A stretch of 42,591 nucleotides of DNA from Cognatishimia sp. F0-27. GTDB taxonomy: Bacteria > Pseudomonadota > Alphaproteobacteria > Rhodobacterales > Rhodobacteraceae. The DNA lies in contig NZ_JAFMPQ010000041.1 in assembly GCF_020667845.1 (NCBI RefSeq), forward strand, positions 1 through 42,591, read 5' to 3'. The notes below the pieces were generated by a model. It worked only from the letters and a program-made list of their open reading frames with translations, ran no database searches and had not been told where the DNA came from. A program made the position numbers and the translations under genes. Positions within the stretch are counted from its first letter, which is position 1, and every line of letters starts with the position of its first letter. Below, one piece after another: positions 1 through 8,664 of this stretch.

Positions 1-95
1 TACGGTCGGAGACCCGCCTGACCGAACCGAAGGTTCGGCAAACGCTCCGGGGGAGCGTTTGTGGCGATTACGGTCGGAGACCCGCCTGACCGAAC
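1..95. repeat. 27-bp direct repeat with two short hairpins
   Basis: The same 27 bases (starting TACGGTCGGAGACCC) occur at 1-27 and 69-95, 68 bases apart. Between them lie two perfect inverted repeats: CCGAACC/GGTTCGG at 22-38 around a GAA loop, and CAAACGCTCC/GGAGCGTTTG at 39-61 around GGG. The block sits just downstream of the exporter gene stop and runs off the window edge, so more copies may lie outside. The 10-bp stem could be a terminator, but only a short T run follows it. No gene is seen in it. Confidence 0.6.
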
Positions 96-115
96 TGTCA
101 CGCTGACCGAGGCCG

Positions 116-1087
116 TCAAGCCTTGCCGAACAAGCGCAGCAATGCGCCCCACTGGCTCAGGAATACCCCGCAAAGGATCAGAGCCAGGGCCAGCAAAAGG
201 CTCGCCGGCGCGGCTTCGCCGAGGACCAACACCCCGAGCAGCACCGACCACATCGGCACCTGATAATTGACCAAGGACATGAAAACCGGGCCGGCGGAGC
301 GAATCACCAGAACCCGCAGCAGGTTGGCGCCTGCCGTGGGGATCAGGCCAAGCACCAACAGCACCCAGAGCGTTTTGGTATCGGGCAGGGGCGGCGGGCC
401 TTCGACCGCCCAGGCCAATGGAATCACGAAACCCGCCCCGATCAGCAGCGTCGCCGCAGACAGGCCGATCGGATCGATCGGGGGCAGGCGCCGCATCACG
501 ATCGAGCTTACCGCATAGCAGCAGGCGGCCCCCAGACAGGCTGCGCGCCCGGCGCCTTCAAGGGCGGCTCCGGTGGAGTCAAAGGCCTGCCCGCCAATCA
601 GCAGCACGACTCCGGCGAAGCCGATGAGGAACCCGAGCACGCGGCGCAGATGCATCCGCTCACCGGGAACGAAAACATGCGCCAAGGGCAGAACGATCAG
701 CGCGACCGCCGCCATGGAGACACCCGCAAAGGCCGATGTCACATGTTGCTGCCCCCAGCTGAGCAACAGGAATGGCACGGCGCTCGACAACAGGCTCACG
801 GAGATCAGCGCGGGCCAGCTGCGTTGCGCGGTGGGCCAGAGCGACCCGCCCCAGACCCGCCACACCACAAGCGTGAGAAGCGCGGCAAACCCGATGCGCG
901 CCGCCGCGAGCCAGAACGGGGTGATGCCCTCCAGCGCTATGGCGATGAACAGAAACGTCGCGCCCCAAACAAACCCGAGCCCACCCACCATGGCCCAGCT
1001 TGTGGCCGTGATGTCCGGTGCATCGGAGGCCGCGGTGCGGTGGGTTGCAGCGCGGGGCTGTGCCGCATTCGGTGTTTCGGTTTGCAC
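116..1087 (-). CDS. EamA/DMT-family inner-membrane transporter
   Basis: A 323-residue polytopic protein of the drug/metabolite transporter superfamily, probably an exporter of small metabolites; the substrate cannot be told from sequence. About ten hydrophobic segments begin near residue 32 (MVGGLGFVWGATFLFIAIAL) and form the two tandem EamA halves; the first has the typical FxxAAxRxGxAA pattern and the second ends with VPMWSVLLGVLVLGE. The start is GTG at 1087, preceded by AAGGTG about ten bases upstream; an ATG at residue 33 would remove the polar N-terminal tail. It is transcribed divergently from the tiny gene at 1198 and is not in an operon with ilvC. Confidence 0.85.
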   Translation of the reverse strand: MQTETPNAAQPRAATHRTAASDAPDITATSWAMVGGLGFVWGATFLFIAIALEGITPFWLAAARIGFAALLTLVVWRVWGGSLWPTAQRSWPALISVSLLSSAVPFLLLSWGQQHVTSAFAGVSMAAVALIVLPLAHVFVPGERMHLRRVLGFLIGFAGVVLLIGGQAFDSTGAALEGAGRAACLGAACCYAVSSIVMRRLPPIDPIGLSAATLLIGAGFVIPLAWAVEGPPPLPDTKTLWVLLVLGLIPTAGANLLRVLVIRSAGPVFMSLVNYQVPMWSVLLGVLVLGEAAPASLLLALALILCGVFLSQWGALLRLFGKA

Positions 1088-1197
1088 GATATTTCACCTT
1101 TTCGATGCGCTCGGATCAAAACTTGAGCGCCGGGCGGTTTCATTTTGGTCCCGCACAGGTAGGATGACCCGGTCTGTCAACCGCTGGGAAAACGCAA

Positions 1198-1275
1198 ATG
1201 ATCTACACGCTGGCTCTGATCGCCTTGGTCGCACTTTTGGCGCTCTGCATTTACAATCTCAAGAACGATCTTTGA
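1198..1275 (+). CDS. 25-residue single-pass membrane peptide
   Basis: ATG at 1198 opens a 25-codon frame ending in TGA at 1273-1275. The peptide starts MIYTLALIALVALLALCIYN and ends LKNDL: one hydrophobic helix of about 18 residues with a short charged C-terminal tail, the usual form of bacterial membrane microproteins. A GGGAAA stretch lies 7-8 bases upstream as a weak ribosome site. A strong Rho-independent terminator follows about 45 bases after the stop, which supports a discrete transcript. It lies between the divergent exporter gene and the oppositely oriented ilvC. No family is recognised and no function is claimed. Confidence 0.5.
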   Translation: MIYTLALIALVALLALCIYNLKNDL

Positions 1276-1320
1276 GGACGGGTCTCCGGGCTCGGGGCAA
1301 CCCGTCCGGAGACGGCAACA

Positions 1321-1358
1321 AGAGAGGCCCGGACAAGCGCCGGGCCTCTTATTTTTCG
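1321..1358 (+). terminator. Rho-independent terminator after the 25-codon gene
   Basis: A perfect 10-bp stem AGAGGCCCGG/CCGGGCCTCT (1323-1332 with 1340-1349) has a seven-base loop and is followed by TATTTTT. The T tract is on the + strand, so it serves the small gene at 1198; the stem could also slow transcription from ilvC on the other strand. Confidence 0.85.
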
Positions 1359-1425
1359 TCGCGCGACGCAGGATCGTGCCGCCGACAAAGCGATGCGGCG
1401 CGGGGGTGTCCCGCGCCACGCGCGC

Positions 1426-3497
<2,072 letters not shown>

Positions 3498-3597
3498 GCA
3501 CGGGCGGGAACGGCGCTCGGTCTCGACGCGCGAACCACCGCGCTGTCGAGTCGTCGGGCGGGGGCCGGAGCGCGCCGATCCGCGCCCGGAATTTCCG

Positions 3598-3641
3598 ATG
3601 CACACAGCATGCACAATCCATGCACATCCCATGCGCATCAT
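3598..3641 (+). repeat. Four-unit array of an 11-bp ATGCACAnnnC motif
   Basis: Four contiguous 11-base units start at 3598, 3609, 3620 and 3631: ATGCACACAGC, ATGCACAATCC, ATGCACATCCC and ATGCGCATCAT. The period is one DNA helical turn, so identical faces of the motif line up on one side of the helix. It lies 85-130 bases upstream of the aminotransferase ATG at 3729. This looks like a phased protein-binding array or a small slippage product; no known operator is matched. Confidence 0.55.
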
Positions 3642-3728
3642 TGGCATGGACCCGCGACGCTTTCGCGCTTGGCGCAGGGGTGGTGCGCGCGGTAGGCCTG
3701 TGGGCAGAAAAACAAGGGAGACCCTCCA

Positions 3729-4853
3729 ATGGCTTTGCTCGATCAGATCGACCCGGACGGGCTGGACGAATTCTCGGTTGTGTTCACCGACCGCTCGCTG
3801 AACCACATGTCGGCGGCCTTCGGCGCGGTGATGCGCGACATCTCCGAGATGCTGCGCGCGGTGTATTGCGCCGATGCGGTGGCCATCGTGCCCGGCGGCG
3901 GAACCTATGCCATGGAGGCGGTTGCGCGCCAGTTCGGCCAGGGCGCCTCGGTGCTCGTGGTGCGCAACGGCTGGTTCTCCTATCGCTGGAGCCAGATTTT
4001 CGACGCGGGCGGGTTTGGCGATGAAACCACCGTAATCAAGGCGCGCCGCACCGGCAATGCTCCGCAGGCCCCGTTTGCGCCGCCGCCGGTCGAGGAGGTT
4101 GTCGCGGCGATCCGCGAGCAACAGCCCGACGTGGTCTTTGCGCCGCATGTGGAGACCTCTGCGGGGGTGATCCTGCCGGATGCGTATATCGCGGCCATGG
4201 CGGAGGCGGCGCATGAGGTCGGGGCGCTGATGGTGCTTGATTGTATCGCGTCGGGCTGTGCCTGGGTCGATATGCGCGCGCTCGGCGTCGATGTTCTGAT
4301 CTCCGCGCCGCAGAAGGGGTGGTCCTCGACCCCCTCAGCGGGGCTTGTCATGTTGTCGGAGCGGGCGCTGGCGCGGATGGAAGAGACCAGTTCGAACAGT
4401 TTTGCGGTGGATCTCAAGAAATGGCGCAGCATCATGGCCACCTATGAGGCGGGGGGGCACGCCTATCATGCAACCATGCCGACGGACGGGTTGAAGGCTT
4501 TCCGCGATACGATGCTCGAAACCCGCGCCTACGGGTTTGACCGGCTGAAGGCGGCGCAATGGGCGCTCGGCAACGCGGTGCGCGCCATGCTGGCGGAGAA
4601 GGGCGTTGTGTCGGTGGCGGCGGACGGGTTCGGCGCGCCGGGGGTCGTGGTGAGCTACACCGGCGATCCGGAGATCCAGTCGGGCCGGGCCTTTGCGAAG
4701 GAGGGCATGCAGATCGCCGCCGGGGTGCCGTTGCAATGCGATGAACCGCCGGAGTTTTCCACGTTCCGGCTCGGGCTGTTCGGTCTGGACAAGCTCTATG
4801 ACGTCGAGGGCACGGTGGCGCGGCTGCGCAAGGTGGTCGACCGCGTGCTTTGA
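3729..4853 (+). CDS. Class V PLP-dependent aminotransferase (AGT/SGAT-like)
   Basis: A 374-residue fold-type I, class V enzyme related to alanine-glyoxylate and serine-glyoxylate aminotransferases. The cofactor region has VPGGGTYAMEAV (54-65), an aspartate at 171 (VLDCIASG) expected to contact the pyridine nitrogen, and the PLP-binding lysine K196 in SAPQKGWSSTPSAG. VETSAGVILP (141-150) matches the family's ETSTGV-type active-site segment. GGGAGACC lies just upstream of the ATG. The substrate is uncertain: glyoxylate as acceptor is the family norm, but the context (Lrp genes upstream, a convergent ubiquinone gene downstream) is not informative. Confidence 0.85.
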   Translation: MALLDQIDPDGLDEFSVVFTDRSLNHMSAAFGAVMRDISEMLRAVYCADAVAIVPGGGTYAMEAVARQFGQGASVLVVRNGWFSYRWSQIFDAGGFGDETTVIKARRTGNAPQAPFAPPPVEEVVAAIREQQPDVVFAPHVETSAGVILPDAYIAAMAEAAHEVGALMVLDCIASGCAWVDMRALGVDVLISAPQKGWSSTPSAGLVMLSERALARMEETSSNSFAVDLKKWRSIMATYEAGGHAYHATMPTDGLKAFRDTMLETRAYGFDRLKAAQWALGNAVRAMLAEKGVVSVAADGFGAPGVVVSYTGDPEIQSGRAFAKEGMQIAAGVPLQCDEPPEFSTFRLGLFGLDKLYDVEGTVARLRKVVDRVL

Positions 4854-4886
4854 GGGGCTGCGCGAGCGCTTAGGTGGCCGGTCGGA

Positions 4887-4948
4887 CCGGGGCGCTGCCC
4901 CGGACCCCGGGATATTTCAGGCCCAAAGAAACCGGGGTCGTGCCCCGG
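4887..4948. repeat. Paired hairpins in a convergent gene gap
   Basis: Two GC stems, CCGGGGC/GCCCCGG (4887-4903, loop GCT) and CCGGGG/CCCCGG (4932-4948), flank a short GGGATATTTCAGGCCC stretch. They sit between the 3' ends of two convergent genes. A GGGATATTT core beside a CCCCGG hairpin is, from my recollection, a common dispersed element in Rhodobacteraceae genomes, perhaps a bidirectional transcription stop. No T tract is present. Confidence 0.5.
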
Positions 4949-4999
4949 TATTGGTGGCCGGTGCGCGGGCGGCGGGTTTGGTCCGGTCGGGGCCTGTGA

Positions 5000-6214
5000 T
5001 CAGCCGCGCGCGCCGAGGCCGAGTTGCATCACGGCCTTGCGGACCGGGGTCGCGCGGTAGAGCGCATCGAGGCCAGTGGCGCGCATGTCGCGCAGGCTCG
5101 GCGCGGAGACCATGGAAATGCGGTTGAGCGCCGCGATCCCGGCGACACGGGTGCGGATATCGGTGATGCGCGCCCGGTGATAGGCATCCAGCATCGCGGC
5201 GTCGCCGAGACCCTCGGGACGGGCCATGGCGAGCGTGCGCAGCGCGGCGATATCCTTCAGCGACATGTTGAGCCCCTGTGCGCCGATCGGGGGCACCACA
5301 TGCGCGGCTTCGGCGACAAGGGCCACGCGCTGTGCGGTCAGCCGGGTGGCTTCCTGCGCGATGATTGGCCAGATCGTGCGGCGCGAGGCCAATGTCAGCG
5401 GACCGAGGATATGGCAGCTGCGCAGGCTCATTGCCTCTTCGAAGGCGGGGATGTCGAGCGCGTGGAGGGCCTCCGCTTTCGGACCTTCTTCCATCCAGAC
5501 GATGGCCGAGGAGGGGCGTCCATCCTGATCGGGGAGTGGCACCAGTGTGAAGGGCCCGCCGGTGCGGTGGATTTCGGTCGACACGTTCTCGTGAGGGACA
5601 GGGTGGGTCACCGCGAAGGCCAGTGCTTTCTGGCCAAAGCGGGTGGTGCGCAGGCCGATCCCGGCGGCCTTGCGCATGGGCGAGCCGCGCCCGTCCGCGG
5701 CCACAAGCAGGCGTGTGCGCGGGCGGGTGCCGTCGCTCAGCGTCACACGGGCTTCGCCGTCGCGGGTGAACAGGCCGGTGGTTGCGGTGCCGGGCCGGAA
5801 GGTGATCGTGTCCGTTGCGTCGAGATGGGCCGCCATCTCGCGGCGCAGCAGCCAGTTCGGGAGGTTCCAGCCGAAGGGTTTTTCGGAAATATCCGAGGCG
5901 TCGAAATCATGGCTGACGCGCGGCTCGGGATCGGGCCCGCCCGCATCGACGATGCGCATGGTTTGCAGCGGCGTGGCATGGTCGGCCAGCCGCCGCCAAA
6001 GCCCGATCTCTTCGAGAAAGGCCTGTGCCGGTTGCAGGAACGCTGTGGAGCGCATGTCTGCGCCTTCGGCATCGCGGGTGGTGACGGGCGGCGCCGGATC
6101 GACGCAGAGCACCGTGAAGCCGGCATGCCCGAAGGCGGCCGCGGCGCTGAGACCGGCAATCCCGCCGCCCGAGACGATGATATCGAAATCCGTTTTGCCG
6201 TTGCCGCTTGTCAT
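5000..6214 (-). CDS. UbiH/UbiF/COQ6-family FAD-dependent hydroxylase
   Basis: A 404-residue class A flavin monooxygenase of the kind that hydroxylates the aromatic ring of ubiquinone precursors. The N-terminal FAD motif is VSGGGIAGLSAAAAFGHAGF; the DG motif is AADGRGSPMRKAAGI; the second FAD motif reads LVAEAAHVVPPIGAQGLN, where the usual GDAAH aspartate is replaced by glutamate. ATG at 6214 is preferred because GGAG lies six bases upstream; an in-frame TTG at 6244 adds ten residues. It is about 55 bases downstream of the small membrane-protein gene and probably co-transcribed. Ring position cannot be assigned, so no gene symbol is given. Confidence 0.88.
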   Translation of the reverse strand: MTSGNGKTDFDIIVSGGGIAGLSAAAAFGHAGFTVLCVDPAPPVTTRDAEGADMRSTAFLQPAQAFLEEIGLWRRLADHATPLQTMRIVDAGGPDPEPRVSHDFDASDISEKPFGWNLPNWLLRREMAAHLDATDTITFRPGTATTGLFTRDGEARVTLSDGTRPRTRLLVAADGRGSPMRKAAGIGLRTTRFGQKALAFAVTHPVPHENVSTEIHRTGGPFTLVPLPDQDGRPSSAIVWMEEGPKAEALHALDIPAFEEAMSLRSCHILGPLTLASRRTIWPIIAQEATRLTAQRVALVAEAAHVVPPIGAQGLNMSLKDIAALRTLAMARPEGLGDAAMLDAYHRARITDIRTRVAGIAALNRISMVSAPSLRDMRATGLDALYRATPVRKAVMQLGLGARG

Positions 6215-6269
6215 GGGTCGCTCCGACGCTGCCCGCGTCGCCAATGATGGACGCGTCTCTGTCGTCTGT

Positions 6270-6500
6270 TTACTTGCCGACGGTAATCAGCACCAGAACC
6301 GTAAATGTCACGGGCACAAGCACCAACGCGCTGAGCGCAAGTGCGGGCAGGCCCCATGTGGCCACAGCCAGGATGACCAGGGCCAGCAACAACAGCACGC
6401 CCGACAAAGCGATCCGTGTCTCGTGGCGCTCGCGCTCCTCGGCGCTGAGGCTGGGGGCATGGGCCCGGGCGCGGGCGGTATCGGTTGCGGTGAGGGTCAT
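6270..6500 (-). CDS. Small two-helix membrane protein
   Basis: A 76-residue protein with a polar N-terminus (SAEERERHETRIAL) and two hydrophobic segments: ALSGVLLLLALVILAVATWG, and a second of about 20 residues beginning ALALSALVLVPV, ending TVGK just after the second helix. GGAG precedes the ATG at 6500 by about five bases. It is the first gene of a probable two-gene unit with the UbiH-family hydroxylase. No domain is recognised and no function is claimed; membrane proximity to quinone metabolism is only contextual. Confidence 0.7.
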   Translation of the reverse strand: MTLTATDTARARAHAPSLSAEERERHETRIALSGVLLLLALVILAVATWGLPALALSALVLVPVTFTVLVLITVGK

Positions 6501-6649
6501 GGCGGCTCCGATGCTGACTGTGACAGCGCAGAGGTATGGTCGCGCACGCGCCGGACCAGCGGATGAATTGTCGCATCTGGGTTAGATCTTTTATTCAAGC
6601 GCGCTGTGTGCCGCAGGCGGGGGCAGGGGCGGTGTGTGAGCGGGGCTGT

Positions 6650-7321
6650 TCACAGGCGGGTTAGGAACGCGGAGAGGTCCTCTGTGTGGTGGTGGATATG
6701 CGCCGCTTCGACCGGTTCGGGGGCGACATGGACCGTGCGCATGCCAAGCGCGTGTGGCACGGCGAGGTTGCGCGGTTCATCTTCGAACATCGCCGCGGTT
6801 TCCCCCACGAGCCCGTCGCGCGCAAAGACACGGTCGAAGGCGGTGCGCTCCGGTTTTGGTGCAAAGCCCGCATGTTCCACGCCATAGATCGCGTCGAACA
6901 CGTCGGAGAGGCCGCGTGCGGCGAGCACCTGCATCGCATAGGGTGCGCTGCCGTTGGTATAGATGATCTTGCGGCCGGGCAGATCCGAGATCCGGGCCGC
7001 GAGCACCGGGTCCGGCTCCAGCGCATCGAAGCGGATATCGTGGACCTCGTCGAGATAGGCGTCGGGGTCGATGCCGTGTTCGCGCATCAGCCCGGCGAGG
7101 GTGGTGCCGTATTCCTGCCAGTAATGCCCGCGCAACCGGTCCGCCTCTTGCGTGTCGACGCCCAGTTCCCTTGCCACGAAGCCCGTCATGCGGGCCTCGA
7201 TCTGGTCAAAGAGCCGGATATGCGGCGGGTAAAGCGTGTTGTCGAGATCGAAGACCCAGTGGCGCACGTGGTCAAACTGCGCGGCCAGATCGCGGGGCGG
7301 CATGTCGGAGGTTCTGGTCAT
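6650..7321 (-). CDS. HAD-superfamily pyrimidine 5'-nucleotidase-like phosphatase
   Basis: A 223-residue haloacid-dehalogenase-fold phosphatase resembling the Sdt1/YjjG pyrimidine 5'-nucleotidase group. All four HAD motifs are present: nucleophile motif I VFDLDNTLYPP, motif II IIYTNGSAPYA, motif III lysine in FAPKPERTAF, and motif IV acidic pair MFEDEPRNL. The cap domain lies after motif I (residues about 35-105), as in C1-type caps. ATG at 7321 gives a sensible N-terminus, but no clear ribosome site is visible; an internal ATG at 7303 is possible. It is divergent from the GntR regulator at 7538, with 216 bases between them. Confidence 0.85.
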   Translation of the reverse strand: MTRTSDMPPRDLAAQFDHVRHWVFDLDNTLYPPHIRLFDQIEARMTGFVARELGVDTQEADRLRGHYWQEYGTTLAGLMREHGIDPDAYLDEVHDIRFDALEPDPVLAARISDLPGRKIIYTNGSAPYAMQVLAARGLSDVFDAIYGVEHAGFAPKPERTAFDRVFARDGLVGETAAMFEDEPRNLAVPHALGMRTVHVAPEPVEAAHIHHHTEDLSAFLTRL

Positions 7322-7509
7322 GGCGTGCAAGCTAGGGCGGCCCGTGCGGCGGGGCAAGGAGCGGCAGGGCGGGGTTTTGTTTGGCACGGCGCGGGTGCTG
7401 CATGGGCGCGGTCGCGCGCAAATCCTTGTCCAATATAGGTTTTTAACGAGACGTCATCATAGGCAACGGCTTGATTGACAGGGATGGACGGGGCTATCGT
7501 GGCGCAAAT

Positions 7510-7524
7510 CCGGCGTTGCGCCGG
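7510..7524 (+). promoter_or_regulatory. Palindrome just upstream of the GntR gene
   Basis: CCGGCG-TTG-CGCCGG is a perfect 6-bp inverted repeat ending a few bases before the AAGGAG ribosome site. It could be an operator for autoregulation or a leader hairpin. It does not resemble a defined FadR/FCD operator. Confidence 0.3.
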
Positions 7525-7537
7525 CAAGGAGCGCCGC

Positions 7538-8188
7538 ATGACCCAGACCCGAAGCTCGAACAAGGACGCCTATGCGTTGATCCTTGAAGCGATCGATGGG
7601 GGCATTTACCGCCCCGGAGACCGGCTGGTGGAGAGCGAGCTTGCCGAACGGTTCGGGGTCTCCCGGACGCCGATTCGCGAGGCATTGCAACGGCTTGAGA
7701 CGCAGTCGCTTCTGGCGCGGGACGGACGGTCGCTGATCGTGGCCTCGCTGGACCACAACCAGATGGCGGAGCTCTATGTTGTGCGCACCGAGCTTGAGGG
7801 CCTCGCAGCCCGCCTCGCGGCACGCCATGCCACGGAAGAAGAGGTGCAGGTGTTGCGCGAAATGATCGGCGAGGACCGCGCGCTGCTCGATGATCCGACG
7901 GCCCTCAGCCGCGCGAACCGGCGCTTTCACAAGATGATCCATCTGGCGTCTCATAACCGGTATCTGGTCCAGCAGCTCGACCTCGTGCACCGCTCCATGG
8001 CGCTGATGGCGACCACGTCACTGGCGGCACAGGGACGCGGCGAGATTGCGCTGGCCGAACATGAGGCGATCGTCGAAGCGATTGCGCGCCGGGACGAGGA
8101 TGCTGCCTACCAGGCGCTCCGGGATCATATTTCCGTGGCGTTTGTCACGCGTCTGAAGCTTGACAGTCAAAGCAGTCTTGGTGCCTAG
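7538..8188 (+). CDS. GntR-family regulator, FadR/FCD type
   Basis: A 216-residue regulator. The N-terminal GntR winged helix covers about residues 5-70, with AIDGGIYRPGDRLVESELAE and RFGVSRTPIREALQRLETQ, the family signature. The C-terminal FCD ligand-binding domain contains the metal-binding histidine pattern: FHKMIHLASHN, and LAEHEAIVEAI followed by LRDHI. ATG at 7538 has AAGGAG nine bases upstream, so the 21 open codons before it are not used. The regulated pathway is unknown; the divergent nucleotidase is the nearest candidate target. Confidence 0.92.
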   Translation: MTQTRSSNKDAYALILEAIDGGIYRPGDRLVESELAERFGVSRTPIREALQRLETQSLLARDGRSLIVASLDHNQMAELYVVRTELEGLAARLAARHATEEEVQVLREMIGEDRALLDDPTALSRANRRFHKMIHLASHNRYLVQQLDLVHRSMALMATTSLAAQGRGEIALAEHEAIVEAIARRDEDAAYQALRDHISVAFVTRLKLDSQSSLGA

Positions 8189-8659
8189 CGTCACGCGGGC
8201 GCGACAGGTCCGCAGATGACTGCGTTGCAGGTGACGCTGGCCAGAGCGGTGATTTGGGAAGGCCGGCTTGGGCTTTCCGCGATTGTGCGCCCATGACAAG
8301 GGATCTGCACGCTGCTTATGAGCGCGGAATTGTGCGTCACGGCGCGCTGGCCGCGCTTTCCGGTTCGCGACCGCCCGGTGGTGTCCGGGAATGCGGCCGT
8401 GTGGTCTACACGCGCCGGCCGCGCTAGCGAGTTTGAAGGTCTCGACGGGACCATTCGTGAACCGTAAAGCGGACTGCGCGTCTTTTCTGGGGTGCGGAGA
8501 GCCTTGACCTTGCCGGGATCTGCCGCGGCGCAGGTGGCCTTGACCGATGAAGACCGGCTTGCAAGAGCGGCCCGCCATCGTGTTGGGCAGAAGCGCCGTT
8601 GGGTTGGGAGCCTTGGAATTGAGAGCCCCGCGGTGACGGGGCGCGGGCGGCGTCGGCTC
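8189..8659. other. Gene-poor gap between GntR gene and glycosyltransferase
   Basis: About 470 bases with open frames on both strands, but their predicted proteins are Arg/Pro/Gly-rich, lack ribosome sites and match no family I know. I see no RNA gene. The only structure is the inverted repeat at its right edge. Confidence 0.5.
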
Positions 8660-8664
8660 TCAAT
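8618..8664 (-). terminator. Inverted repeat spanning the glycosyltransferase stop
   Basis: ATTGAGAGCC (8618-8627) pairs perfectly with GGCTCTCAAT (8655-8664), which includes the stop codon of the glycosyltransferase gene; the loop carries a smaller GC hairpin. No T tract follows, so a terminator role or mRNA-end protection is only inferred. Confidence 0.4.

Noticed and set aside
7475-7503. TTGACA as -35 of the GntR gene
   Set aside because: The hexamer is perfect, but no acceptable -10 lies 16-18 bases downstream.
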